A stretch of 64,000 bases of DNA. Origin: UMGS1994 sp944386155 (GTDB lineage: Bacteria > Bacillota > Clostridia > TANB77 > CAG-508). A program made the translations under genes and the position numbers. The DNA is taken from positions 1,736,001 through 1,800,000 of the forward strand of contig OZ006973.1 in NCBI GenBank assembly GCA_963931085.1, given 5' to 3'. Under the pieces are notes generated by a model. That model was not told the origin of the DNA. It worked only from the letters and a program-made list of their open reading frames with translations, and searched no databases. Positions 1 to 9,663 of the stretch are shown here, one piece after another. Each line of letters opens with the position of its first letter. The stretch's first letter is position 1.

Positions 1-2229
1 TTCAGCATTATCCGCTTCTGTAGATACTAAATATTCAACAGTCTCATAAGTTTGTCCATCATATATAAATTCTATATCATAAGATACCATTTGATTTTCA
101 GTTTTATCTTCAACACTTGGAATCTTTAGATATACTTTATATTCTCCATTATCATCAGTATATAATTTAGTATTACCCCAATCATATTCATCTGTTAATG
201 TAATTGTTCCATCTTCTTCTATTGTTTTTGTTTTATAAGCATGAGCTAATTCTCTACGAACTTCTGTATATGAATCTCCATTCTTATCATATACAACTCT
301 CATTACTCTTACTTCTATATTTTTCTTTCTCTTATCTTTCTCTCCATGCTCGCCTACATCTTCTGACCATTTACTATCGCCTTTACTTACTACAACACCT
401 TTTTCATAAGCGATTCCTTCAACCCATGCAAATCCTGCAATCTCGGTTGTTAAGTCCCAACCTCCTGCAGTAACTGCAACAGCGTCTCCACCACCTACCG
501 TTGGAGTTCCATCTCCGTAGTTTGGATCGAAATCAACTATTGTTGCATACAATCCACAACTAAATGGTTGAGATTGTATTGTTGTGTGTGATTTATATTG
601 AGCCCATGTATAATATGTGTGTGTCCAGCTAACATGCTCGTGCTCATGACAGTTATCTTTTCCTTCCCAATGGCATCCAGAATGATCTCCATCACTATTA
701 TATTCATGAACATATCTATGTTGTGAACAATAATCATCTTGATGTCCAACCGTCTCTTTATATTCTGCATTTACTTCCCAATTTATTATATATGCACTTG
801 CTGTCATAAGGTTTTCGTATTGAGCTCCACCATTTGTCCAGTGGAAATCAAACTTAAACTCTTCTACTGAAGCTATATCATCCATATAATCTATTTCAAT
901 ATAGAATTCCTCATCTGGATATGGGTAAGGATAATAGAAATTTTGATCTTTAACATATTCTGAATAATCATTTACATCATAATATTTCATTACTCTTTCA
1001 TGATCATATACAATTCTAAATCCTTTTGATCCATTATAGTATGATTGATCTAGCTTAAGTTCTCTAGTAGATCCATCTACATCTTTTACTGTTAGTTTTG
1101 CTTTAGAAATACCAGCAAAGTCAACAGCTTTTCTAACTCCATATTTAGCACCTGCTCTAATATAATTTACACTCATTGGTCCTATTCTATAAGTGTTTGT
1201 CTTTGAATCATATAATACATCTATATCAGATGTATCAATTTCTTCTACAACATCTGCGTAATTTATATCAAAAACTTGTCCTCTATATCTATTCTTCATT
1301 GCTGCACCATTTGTCTCACCTGCAACTTCTAGAATATAACCTTGGAAAGCCATTGCTTCTTCATATAGTGCTATACCTTTATCTGTTATATTTGTATCTT
1401 CTGGTGGACGATAAATATTATCAGGGTTAGTGTCATTTTCATCATAATTTCCTCCACCTTCTACTATTCCCTCATTTCCGTCACCTGTTGGCTCTCCAGC
1501 AGAACTATTTGACTCTGTCTTAACTCTCCACCAAGCAACTTGTACATAACTATAATTATCTAAATTTTGGTCCATTTCAGTTAAAACATATGCTTCTGCT
1601 GGAGTGGCATTTTCTGGTCCAGCATTTGTATAATATCCAAATGTAATAGTCTGAATATTTTCTCCCCATATTCCTCTACCTAATGCTAAAGCTTGAGATA
1701 ATCCTGCTTCAGCAGATGGTTTTTGTTCCTTTTCTGAAGTTTCTACTACTGTAACAACATACTCTTCGTCTCCTTTTCCAATTGTTGTTCCTGTATTAAA
1801 TTGTGCTGAATATAATACTGCTAAATGTCTTCCTTGGTCTGTTGAATCTTCTCTTCTAACACTAGTATCTATATATCCTACAGGAACACCTGTTGAATAA
1901 TCTACAGATCCATAACTTGAAGAAATTCTTACTCCATGTCCACTACAAAATTGTGGATAAAAATATCCATTTCTTTTTTGTGTTATGTGTTCAAAACAAC
2001 TTAAAAACACATTATTTCCAACAACACCTTCTGAACCATAAAATCCATAATTTGTTACTAAATCAACTATATTAGATCCTGGTGTATATACCACAGTTGA
2101 TTCTCCTCCGGATGTCACTACCATAGAAGCTGCACCATATATTATATTAATGCAAGAGATTAGTAATATTCCTAAAACTATACTTAAACTTATTATAAAT
2201 TTGTTTTTTAAGTTAACTTTTTTATTCAT
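1..2229 (-). CDS. Large secreted/surface protein, C-terminal part off the window
   Basis: The reading frame is open for all 743 codons from ATG at 2229 to the left edge, so this is the N-terminal part of a longer protein. The start is fixed by GAGGAGG, which lies inside the last codons of the upstream gene; only one base separates that gene's TAA from this ATG. Residues about 10-32 form a hydrophobic signal or anchor segment after a lysine-rich N-terminus. The next part has Cys78 and Cys95 (FCSGHG) and a later QALALGRGIW stretch. Residues 496-537 are rich in His (9) and Cys (3). The rest looks like beta-rich extracellular sequence. I do not recognise a named family. It is cotranscribed with the larger surface protein upstream and is probably exported with it. 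Confidence 0.8.
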   Translation of the reverse strand, partial: MNKKVNLKNKFIISLSIVLGILLISCINIIYGAASMVVTSGGESTVVYTPGSNIVDLVTNYGFYGSEGVVGNNVFLSCFEHITQKRNGYFYPQFCSGHGVRISSSYGSVDYSTGVPVGYIDTSVRREDSTDQGRHLAVLYSAQFNTGTTIGKGDEEYVVTVVETSEKEQKPSAEAGLSQALALGRGIWGENIQTITFGYYTNAGPENATPAEAYVLTEMDQNLDNYSYVQVAWWRVKTESNSSAGEPTGDGNEGIVEGGGNYDENDTNPDNIYRPPEDTNITDKGIALYEEAMAFQGYILEVAGETNGAAMKNRYRGQVFDINYADVVEEIDTSDIDVLYDSKTNTYRIGPMSVNYIRAGAKYGVRKAVDFAGISKAKLTVKDVDGSTRELKLDQSYYNGSKGFRIVYDHERVMKYYDVNDYSEYVKDQNFYYPYPYPDEEFYIEIDYMDDIASVEEFKFDFHWTNGGAQYENLMTASAYIINWEVNAEYKETVGHQDDYCSQHRYVHEYNSDGDHSGCHWEGKDNCHEHEHVSWTHTYYTWAQYKSHTTIQSQPFSCGLYATIVDFDPNYGDGTPTVGGGDAVAVTAGGWDLTTEIAGFAWVEGIAYEKGVVVSKGDSKWSEDVGEHGEKDKRKKNIEVRVMRVVYDKNGDSYTEVRRELAHAYKTKTIEEDGTITLTDEYDWGNTKLYTDDNGEYKVYLKIPSVEDKTENQMVSYDIEFIYDGQTYETVEYLVSTEADNAE

Positions 2230-2230
2230 A

Positions 2231-5200
2231 TTACCACCTCCTCATTCTTTCTAATACGTTTTTCTTAAATATGTACACTCCAACCAGAGCAACTATTACG
2301 AAGACTACAAATACTGCTCCGCTAATAAATGTTCCACCTGTCTCAACTGATATTACGATATCAGCTGTTCCTAAATCGTCTTCATTATCTAGTCCATTTC
2401 CTGGAACCGAATCTATATCTTCTATACCATCTTCATTAAATGTTTCTGCAATTTCTGCACTATTACTTACTATACCAGTATTCTCTTCTGTCATTTGTTT
2501 AAATAATACAAGTTTTATTGATTTTCCTTCACCAGGATTAATTATTTCATTTTCCAAAGCCTTAGAATATATTAATCCGTCTGGACCTTCATACCAACCT
2601 GGATTTAAGTTTGGATTAAATATTGTTCCTTCTGGTATGTAATCAACTATTGTCTTTGCATATCCTGCAACTTCACCTTTATTTGCTACCGTAATTTTAT
2701 ATTCCATATAAACTCCGGCACCTTCAAGTTCTTTAGAATGTATATCTACTTTTGCAAAATTTGAATCATCAAATTCATATGCTTTAGTTTCTTTATTTGT
2801 TTGAACTGTTATTTTTGTTACTGATTTATCTAAGCTTAAATCAAATACAGAAGCTTCAATTAATCCTATATCTATATTACCAACACTATTATTATTTATA
2901 GTAATAATATCAGTAATTGCTAATGCATTCGTTAAAATAGCATCTGAGTTTAATGTTCCATCAACATCTTTTTTCTGATATTCGGTTAAAGCAAATTTTG
3001 TAGTATCATAACCGAATATTACATAATACTTACCATTTGATAACTTATCAAAAATATATGTACCAGATCCATCTGTTTTACTCTTTGCTACAACTTCGTT
3101 TGTCTCTGCGCTATATAATGTTACTGAAACATTTGATAAAGAGTTTTCATTTTGATCTCTCTTACCATTTTTATTTTTATCAAGCCATGCTCTACCTGTT
3201 ATTTTATTAGATGCTTTACTATCATTTGTAGATTGTTCTGATTCATTTTTCTTAATAAGAACAACATTATTTTTATCATCAGAACTTGGTCTATATGGTG
3301 TATCTTCTTTTTGTTGTACTATTGTTGTAATTGGTTCTGTTTGCATATTATTTTTAAAACTGATAGATTCAAGGGATAAATTATTATCTATCTCTTTTTC
3401 TTCTTCATCTATCTGTCTTGCTCTAGTATTTATATCAACTACTAAAGTATCATCAACTTCAAGAGTTACTACCATTGACATTTTATTTGCAGTTATAAAA
3501 TTAACTTGTTTTACATTCTTTTTATCTGATTCTAGATAATATGTTCCGCTTAATCCTTTTAATTCTTCAGGTAATAAATCTATTACAGTTAAGTTTTCTG
3601 CAGAGAACACTCCTGTATTTGTTGCAACTAATCTATAAGAAATATCTTCATCTTCTTTTACATATTGTCCATCAGCACTTGATGTAAATGTTGTCTCTAC
3701 ATTTGGTCTACCAATTCTATTTTTTATTTTATATGAAACTACATCTTCTATTTCATCACCAGTTACAATAACTTGTGATTCAATATATTTTTCTATTTCT
3801 TCTAGGTAATTTGTTTTTACCTTAATTGTTAATTCATAAGATTCACCAACTTCTAAATTGTCTAAATTTAAATTGAACGTCCTTGATGTTTCATCATATG
3901 AACCAACCTCAACTTCTTTGTCAAATTGTGTTTCTTCATCTAATTCTAATATATATGCTTTTTCAAAAGTAACTCCTTCAGGAATATTTTGAGAAATATT
4001 AATATTATTTATTGTTTTTCCTCTAATAAAAGTATAATTAAAATCTTCCTCTTCTTCCTCTTCTGTTTCGTCTGGAGCTACATAATCTTCATTTGCCTGA
4101 TTTAATCTATCTTCTTCTTCCTGTTTTTCTTTTTCTTCTTGTTCTTTTAAGTATTCCTCATAAGTTTTAATTGTTCCATCTGGATATATTACTTCAGTTA
4201 CACCCATAGATTCATCTGTGTTATTTGTAATATTAATATAATAATAAATGTCTGCATTTTCTCTTACATAATCTCCTGCATAATTTTCTGTAAAGCTTAA
4301 TTCTAAATCAGGTTTTTCAACATTAGAATCATCTGTTGTATCTTCTATAATTGATTCATTATCATTTGAAATTTCCCCTTCTTCTCCTTCAGGAGTTTCT
4401 GGAACTTCTGGTTCTGCTGGTTTTTCTGGTTCTTCTGAAGGTTCATTTGTTTCTTCATCTTCTGGTAATTTTGGATTTCCATCTTCATCTAGACCTTCAA
4501 CAGAAGCTTCAACCTTTGCACCAGATATTTCTTTAGTTTCTGTATTTACTTGTACAACATATGTATAACTTTTTTCTTCGCCTACTAAAATGTCTCCAAC
4601 ATCAATATTTACTGTTTTTATATCTTCTTTTCTTTCAAAATAATTATTACTATCTAAAGATCCATCATTATATTCAATATATGTTGTATTTTCTGGTATA
4701 TCTAATGTAACATTTACATCTTCTGCATCTACTTCTCCAACATTTTTTACTAATACTGTATATTCAATCATCTGTCCTTCAATTACTGTTTCACCAGCAT
4801 CTGATGTAATACTTACCTCAATCTTTGGTGCACTTACTGTCTCTAAACCTATGATATCAGCTTCCTCAGTTTGGTTTTCATTATATGTATTTGTATAATA
4901 TGTAGAAAATGTTGTATATATATCCGTATCACATGGTAATTTTTCTGGAATTTCATATGAATATGTAAATACTGATATTTCTCCTGGTTTAATAGTTTCA
5001 TTAAATACTATTAAATAAGATTTAATATTTTCAAGTTCTTCATATTCTGTGCTCCATCCGTTATTTGCATCATTAAGATCATTTGTTGCTTCACCATTTT
5101 CTGAATAATAGATTTCAACTTCTTTATAAGTACCATATGTCTCAGATATTCTAGATACCATCTTAGAATCAACAGTTGTACCTAAATCTTCTCCTGTAGA

Positions 5201-7603
5201 AATTGATTTGTTTCCTTTAAAAGGTGTCCTACCTAAAATTGAAACATTCTTCATTTCTCCTTCACTATTATTCATTAATATAATATCTGTTTCTACTTTT
5301 TTTGCTTCTTTATCAGTTAATATTCTATCTGTTTTTAATCCTTGGTTAATTGAGTAAATCTCATTTTTACCATTATATCCATCAGCTTTTTGAGCACTTA
5401 CAACTCCAGATGGGGCTATAAATGATATCTCTGTTTCTGATGTACCATTTGTATTTAATAAAACTTTGTCTGTCTTATTTGTATCCATTCTCCATGGAAC
5501 AGCATTCTTATAATTTGTTGCAGATTCATTATAATAAGTCATTGTAATTTTTTTAGTATCAGAAGGTGTATAAATATTTACTTTTACATCTAAATCTAAA
5601 ATAACATTAGTACCTTCTGTAAGTTCAACTAAACTATATTTAGTTTGTGTACCTTTTAATGAAACTTTTAAAACTACATTTCCTTTATCATTTTTATAAT
5701 TTTCTACATTAGAAATATTTAATTCATTATTTCCATATAGAATACTCATGTCATTTATTTTTACTTCATCAATTTCTTTAGGGAGAGTAATCTCAAATAC
5801 TGGATTTTTATATAAATCAGCTGATTCATTGTAGTTATTTAAAGCAATTTTTAATTCTAAATTATTCTTTTCAGCAAGTGTACTTAATACTTTTCTGCTT
5901 GTAGAAACTGTAGCTGATGTATTAGTTCCTTCTAATTTAATATTATTAGTAACTACTCCTAAATCATCTTTTATATCACCATCATACATTGCAGCTGCAA
6001 CATATTTGCTTACTAATTTTTCGAATCTCATTGCTGATTTTTTTGTATATGATAAATTTGCTATAGCTTTAGTATTTGATATACTCAATATTCCTTCATG
6101 TTCTGGATTGTCTATTCTTAATATGATTTTTCCTACTTTTTCAGCAGTACTATAACTTGCAACTATATTTCCATTTTCATCTGCTTCTATATTTTTATCT
6201 AGTGTTATTAATTCTTCACCATTTTCATTTAATATTTTAAGAGTTCCGCTTTCTCCTAAAATACTATCTAAGTTTTCTTTATTAAATGTTGTTGTTTTGT
6301 AATAAGACATATAATTCCCATCATATAATGTTGAATATTTTTCCTCTTCATCATTTTCAAAATATTCATCTTGTTCTCTTATCTCGATTGTATTTACAAA
6401 ATCAGCTTTAGAAATATTTACATTTGTTGCAATTGTATAATTTGTCTCATAATAATCTTTTTCTAAATTATAGTTTGCATATATATTTCCTTTACTCAAA
6501 CTTGTATTAGCACTTTGAATATCATAAGTAACTAAACTACCTTTTGAATCTTTTAAATCATATTCTATCTCTCCAGATGATTCTAAAGTTTTTGTTGTTC
6601 CGTTATTAAATACATTTATCTTTGTGCTAATTGTACTTGAAAGTTTTGTATTTTCACCATTTACAGCATAAGTTACTGTAACTATATATTTATCTTTACC
6701 TTGCGGAATTATATATTTATTATCTTTTTCTTGAACAGGAGCATTTAATACATCTATATTTACATTTCCATTTGAATAGTTCCAATTATTTTGATTAAAT
6801 AATACTTCACTTCCTGTTAAACCATTTGTAAATAAAGTATTTACAGCATCTACTGTTACACTTTGAGGAACTAAGCTATCATTTTGTGGTACTTTAAATA
6901 CTACATTTGTTCCTTCAACTGGTAGTGTCAAACTATCTTCTCCAAGAGAAATATCTATTGCATATTGAACTAGCATATATTTCGTATTTTCTTGAGTGTA
7001 TTGAAAACTTTTTTCAACATTTGAAGATAGATTTACATTACATATTGAATCCCATCCTAGTATTGCATTTGTACTCTTTGTAAATTCAACATGATTTGAA
7101 TCTTGATCTACATAAGTTCCATTCAAAACAAATTCAATGCTTGAATTACTCTTAAATGGATTGTAATACTCTTCATCTTTCAACTTGATTGGAATTTTTA
7201 CTAAAACTTCTTCATCAGAATTCAAACGAGATATTGTAATTTCATTTCCGACAACTGATTGAATATATTCACAATCTAATCTTGTCTCATCAATTTCAAA
7301 TACTTCGTTTGATAAATCTGCTATTGAAAGTATTGGATTTTTAACATATCCATTCTTTACTTTCATTAGGACATTTAGAATAATTCCTTCTTCTTTTGTG
7401 TTTGCAACATATGATTCAGTATTTTCTACTGTATCAGATGATATGTATGCACTCATTTCGACATTTGATAAAATTTCATCTTCTTGATTGTTTCCTGTGT
7501 CTTGAAAAAATGCTGCAAACAATGGTAAGCTATGTGATAATGCTAAGCAAAACACAATTAAGCTTACTATTAATTTCTCCTTCCAAGTGTTTTTAATAAA
7601 CAT
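2231..7603 (-). CDS. Large multidomain surface protein (DUF11-like and SdrD B-like domains)
   Basis: A 1790-residue protein. The start is ATG at 7603, with GTGGAGG five bases upstream; the in-frame GTG at 7615 is part of that SD and is not the start. Residues about 8-30 form a signal or anchor segment. The first 900 residues are beta-rich repeats. DUF11-like modules begin near residues 925, 1096 and 1297 and are joined by an acidic Pro/Glu linker near 1041-1080. A prealbumin-like SdrD B domain (GRAWLDKNKNGKRDQNEN) begins near 1466. A final DUF11-like module near 1585-1745 precedes a transmembrane helix (about 1756-1778) and a short basic tail. There is no LPXTG motif, so anchoring by the C-terminal helix is inferred. 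It is likely a cell-surface stalk or adhesin; the ligand is unknown. Confidence 0.85.
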   Translation of the reverse strand: MFIKNTWKEKLIVSLIVFCLALSHSLPLFAAFFQDTGNNQEDEILSNVEMSAYISSDTVENTESYVANTKEEGIILNVLMKVKNGYVKNPILSIADLSNEVFEIDETRLDCEYIQSVVGNEITISRLNSDEEVLVKIPIKLKDEEYYNPFKSNSSIEFVLNGTYVDQDSNHVEFTKSTNAILGWDSICNVNLSSNVEKSFQYTQENTKYMLVQYAIDISLGEDSLTLPVEGTNVVFKVPQNDSLVPQSVTVDAVNTLFTNGLTGSEVLFNQNNWNYSNGNVNIDVLNAPVQEKDNKYIIPQGKDKYIVTVTYAVNGENTKLSSTISTKINVFNNGTTKTLESSGEIEYDLKDSKGSLVTYDIQSANTSLSKGNIYANYNLEKDYYETNYTIATNVNISKADFVNTIEIREQDEYFENDEEEKYSTLYDGNYMSYYKTTTFNKENLDSILGESGTLKILNENGEELITLDKNIEADENGNIVASYSTAEKVGKIILRIDNPEHEGILSISNTKAIANLSYTKKSAMRFEKLVSKYVAAAMYDGDIKDDLGVVTNNIKLEGTNTSATVSTSRKVLSTLAEKNNLELKIALNNYNESADLYKNPVFEITLPKEIDEVKINDMSILYGNNELNISNVENYKNDKGNVVLKVSLKGTQTKYSLVELTEGTNVILDLDVKVNIYTPSDTKKITMTYYNESATNYKNAVPWRMDTNKTDKVLLNTNGTSETEISFIAPSGVVSAQKADGYNGKNEIYSINQGLKTDRILTDKEAKKVETDIILMNNSEGEMKNVSILGRTPFKGNKSISTGEDLGTTVDSKMVSRISETYGTYKEVEIYYSENGEATNDLNDANNGWSTEYEELENIKSYLIVFNETIKPGEISVFTYSYEIPEKLPCDTDIYTTFSTYYTNTYNENQTEEADIIGLETVSAPKIEVSITSDAGETVIEGQMIEYTVLVKNVGEVDAEDVNVTLDIPENTTYIEYNDGSLDSNNYFERKEDIKTVNIDVGDILVGEEKSYTYVVQVNTETKEISGAKVEASVEGLDEDGNPKLPEDEETNEPSEEPEKPAEPEVPETPEGEEGEISNDNESIIEDTTDDSNVEKPDLELSFTENYAGDYVRENADIYYYINITNNTDESMGVTEVIYPDGTIKTYEEYLKEQEEKEKQEEEDRLNQANEDYVAPDETEEEEEEDFNYTFIRGKTINNINISQNIPEGVTFEKAYILELDEETQFDKEVEVGSYDETSRTFNLNLDNLEVGESYELTIKVKTNYLEEIEKYIESQVIVTGDEIEDVVSYKIKNRIGRPNVETTFTSSADGQYVKEDEDISYRLVATNTGVFSAENLTVIDLLPEELKGLSGTYYLESDKKNVKQVNFITANKMSMVVTLEVDDTLVVDINTRARQIDEEEKEIDNNLSLESISFKNNMQTEPITTIVQQKEDTPYRPSSDDKNNVVLIKKNESEQSTNDSKASNKITGRAWLDKNKNGKRDQNENSLSNVSVTLYSAETNEVVAKSKTDGSGTYIFDKLSNGKYYVIFGYDTTKFALTEYQKKDVDGTLNSDAILTNALAITDIITINNNSVGNIDIGLIEASVFDLSLDKSVTKITVQTNKETKAYEFDDSNFAKVDIHSKELEGAGVYMEYKITVANKGEVAGYAKTIVDYIPEGTIFNPNLNPGWYEGPDGLIYSKALENEIINPGEGKSIKLVLFKQMTEENTGIVSNSAEIAETFNEDGIEDIDSVPGNGLDNEDDLGTADIVISVETGGTFISGAVFVVFVIVALVGVYIFKKNVLERMRRW

Positions 7604-7649
7604 ACTAACCTCCACAAAAATTATTATTTATATATATATAATATAAACT

Positions 7650-7679
7650 TATTTTTATTTATAATTAAAATAGTGTCAA
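7650..7679 (-). promoter_or_regulatory. Possible promoter for the surface-protein pair
   Basis: On the minus strand a perfect TTGACA lies at 7674-7679. The -10 at 16-17 bp spacing is only TAAAAA-like, so the -35 is convincing and the -10 is not. The rest of the 334-base gap 7604-7937 is AT-rich, and I see no further gene in it. Confidence 0.35.
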
Positions 7680-7937
7680 TATTAGAAATCTAAATATCTT
7701 TGTGTCTTTTTGGAATTATTTTTACGGAAGTTTACTTTTAGTTTTATATATTACATTTTGATTAATTTTTATATTCATTTTCATTTGTTTTTTCTATTTC
7801 CATGCATTTTTTAATTTATGTCTACCATTTTTTTGACAAAACTTTCTTATTTCCAATTTAATATTAAATTTAAGAACCTTATATTATTTACATCATAAAA
7901 TATCTATATAAACATATATTTTACTAGGAGGTTTTAT

Positions 7938-8090
7938 ATGAATGATGCTGATATTAAAAAAATAATGCAAATCTTATCTACTATGGATAAAAAAGATTTA
8001 GAAAAAGGCTTAAATCAAGCAAAACAAGTTTTAAACAATAAAAATTCAAATGATTTATTAAAAGATTTAAATAAAAGAAAGGACTTCTAA
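7938..8090 (+). CDS. Small protein of 50 residues, unknown function
   Basis: A short gene with an excellent ribosome binding site (AGGAGG at 7926-7931, six bases before ATG). The product is charged and helical (MNDADIKKIMQILSTMDKKD at the N-terminus), with no membrane segment or cysteine. It ends one base before the ATG of the next gene, so the two are clearly one operon. The strong SD and tight spacing, not similarity, support it as real. I do not recognise the family. The downstream partners suggest a small three-protein unit, perhaps sporulation-related, but nothing in the sequence proves that. Confidence 0.65.
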   Translation: MNDADIKKIMQILSTMDKKDLEKGLNQAKQVLNNKNSNDLLKDLNKRKDF

Positions 8091-8091
8091 A

Positions 8092-8481
8092 ATGAATGAA
8101 GAATTGTTAAATGAATTTTCAAACATTCTTAAAGATAAAGATATTGATATAAATGAATTAATAGATAAGCTAAATGATAAAACTGCTTCAAACAAAAAAG
8201 AAACTGATTATAAGGAAAATGAAAATAACAAAAACAATAATAGTAATAATAACTCTTACAATTCTTCTAATATCAACTTCTCTGACATACAAAACATACT
8301 TAAAATGAAAGAAATTTTTGATAAATCAAATACTCAAAATTCAAAAAATCTAGAATTACTGAGTGCTCTTAAACCATTTATGAAAGATTCTAGAAAGGAA
8401 AAAATAGATAAATATTCCAAGATGTTAAGATTTGCTGAAATTGCTAAAACACTTGATTTGTTTGGTGGTGATAAAAATTAA
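8092..8481 (+). CDS. Hypothetical Asn/Lys-rich protein (129 aa)
   Basis: Second gene of the three-gene operon. The N-terminal 40 residues are acidic and helical, residues about 40-65 are a low-complexity Asn/Lys/Ser linker, and the C-terminal half is helical and basic, ending LDLFGGDKN. There is no signal peptide or membrane segment. The stop codon overlaps the next start (TAATG), implying translational coupling. No family is recognised. The layout of a short acidic head, a disordered linker and a helical tail would suit a protein-binding or coat-type component, but this is a guess. Confidence 0.7.
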   Translation: MNEELLNEFSNILKDKDIDINELIDKLNDKTASNKKETDYKENENNKNNNSNNNSYNSSNINFSDIQNILKMKEIFDKSNTQNSKNLELLSALKPFMKDSRKEKIDKYSKMLRFAEIAKTLDLFGGDKN

Positions 8482-8864
8482 TGTTTCCTCTTTTGCTAAA
8501 TTACAATAATCCGTTTTATACTCATAATTATTTATCACATAATCATATTTCAAATTTTAATAAATATAATCAGAAAGAAAACTTTGAAAAAAGTAATAAT
8601 ATTCTTAATAAGGAAAGTGAAAAAAAAGAAAAGCAGGATTCTAAAGAATACGTATTTTCTGACAAATTCAAAGAATCAAAAAAAGATAAAATTAATAGCA
8701 AATTAAATACTAATTTTTCACTTTTTAAATACATAGATAATATACTTTCTATAGTAGATGGAGAAGATCTAATAATTATAGGTGTACTTTGTCTTTTATA
8801 TAACAATGACGATCCTGATATTTTTCTTATAATAGTACTACTTTTACTACTTTTTGATATATAA
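8481..8864 (+). CDS. Hypothetical protein with a hydrophobic C-terminus (127 aa)
   Basis: Third gene of the operon, starting at the ATG that overlaps the preceding TAA. The N-terminal 95 residues are polar, Asn/Lys-rich and probably disordered. The C-terminal 35 residues are strongly hydrophobic with acidic breaks: an Asp/Glu-flanked leucine and isoleucine segment, a short Asn-Asp-Asp-Pro-Asp turn, then a second leucine-rich segment. This could form a hairpin in a membrane or a hydrophobic assembly tail. A long inverted repeat follows immediately as terminator. Function is unknown. Confidence 0.7.
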   Translation: MFPLLLNYNNPFYTHNYLSHNHISNFNKYNQKENFEKSNNILNKESEKKEKQDSKEYVFSDKFKESKKDKINSKLNTNFSLFKYIDNILSIVDGEDLIIIGVLCLLYNNDDPDIFLIIVLLLLLFDI

Positions 8865-8904
8865 AAGAGTCTTAAAATTTATCAAAAATCTTAAGACTCT
8901 TTTT
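8863..8904. terminator. Bidirectional intrinsic terminator
   Basis: A 13-bp perfect inverted repeat (AAAAGAGTCTTAA with its complement at 8891-8903), with T runs on both sides. It sits between the convergent small-protein operon and minC, so it can serve both. Confidence 0.85.
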
Positions 8905-8931
8905 ACATTTTGTTAATTATTTAACTCACAT

Positions 8932-9612
8932 CTATTCTGGTTTGTTTTCAGACATTCCTTTAATTTGTGAAAGCTCTATTATGATATCATTATCTTTTAA
9001 ATAGATAAATGGTAGTTTCCCTTCTTTATTTGTAACTTCTTTTACTATATTTGCAATTCTAACTTGTGTACAATCTATTGCGTGTCCTGCAATAATAGCT
9101 TTTTTATTTCCATTTGCCCCAGCATGAGCTAATCCTCTTATAGTACCAGTAACAATAATGTTTTCTCCAGCAACTACTTCTGCACCATAATTCAAATCTC
9201 CGATTATTACTAGGCTACCAACAAACTCTTCTCTTTGTCCAGATCGTAAATTGCCATGTATAAATTTAGTTTGTGAAGTCTCTATTTCTCTTTCAAAAGT
9301 ACTTTTTATTGCATGTAAACCTAAGTCTTTAACTTCTGGTTCTTCCTTCTTTTCTGCAGACTTTTTCTTATATTCTTCTCTAAATTCAATTTCAGTATTA
9401 GCAATTTCTTCAATCATTTTAGTAATTCTATCTTTTTCTTTATCTGTTAATTGTCTTCCAGTTACTATTGTTTTAAAATCACCTCTACTGTAAATTCTTT
9501 TAAGTCTAGATTCTTTTGAGCTTAAATCATAAAGCATTGCTTTAGTATCTGCTTCTCTTACTATTAAAATTACTTCATCTTTTGTAGTCATTATTTTTAC
9601 TTTGGCTCTCAT
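8932..9612 (-). CDS. minC: Septum site-determining protein MinC
   Basis: A 226-residue FtsZ-assembly inhibitor that keeps division away from the poles. The C-terminal beta-helix domain is plain (residues about 110-215): GSLVIIGDLNYGAEVVA, TGTIRGLAHAGA and a terminal region carrying the signature AGHAIDCTQVRIANI. The N-terminal half is the more variable FtsZ-binding part, with a charged Lys/Glu linker between them. ATG at 9612 has AAAGGA six bases upstream. It is the last gene of the mreB operon, and a terminator follows at once, so minD and minE are not here; they must lie elsewhere or be absent. Confidence 0.93.
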   Translation of the reverse strand: MRAKVKIMTTKDEVILIVREADTKAMLYDLSSKESRLKRIYSRGDFKTIVTGRQLTDKEKDRITKMIEEIANTEIEFREEYKKKSAEKKEEPEVKDLGLHAIKSTFEREIETSQTKFIHGNLRSGQREEFVGSLVIIGDLNYGAEVVAGENIIVTGTIRGLAHAGANGNKKAIIAGHAIDCTQVRIANIVKEVTNKEGKLPFIYLKDNDIIIELSQIKGMSENKPE

Positions 9613-9663
9613 AATACATCCTTTCTTATTAATACATACATTAAAATTAATATATTAATAACT

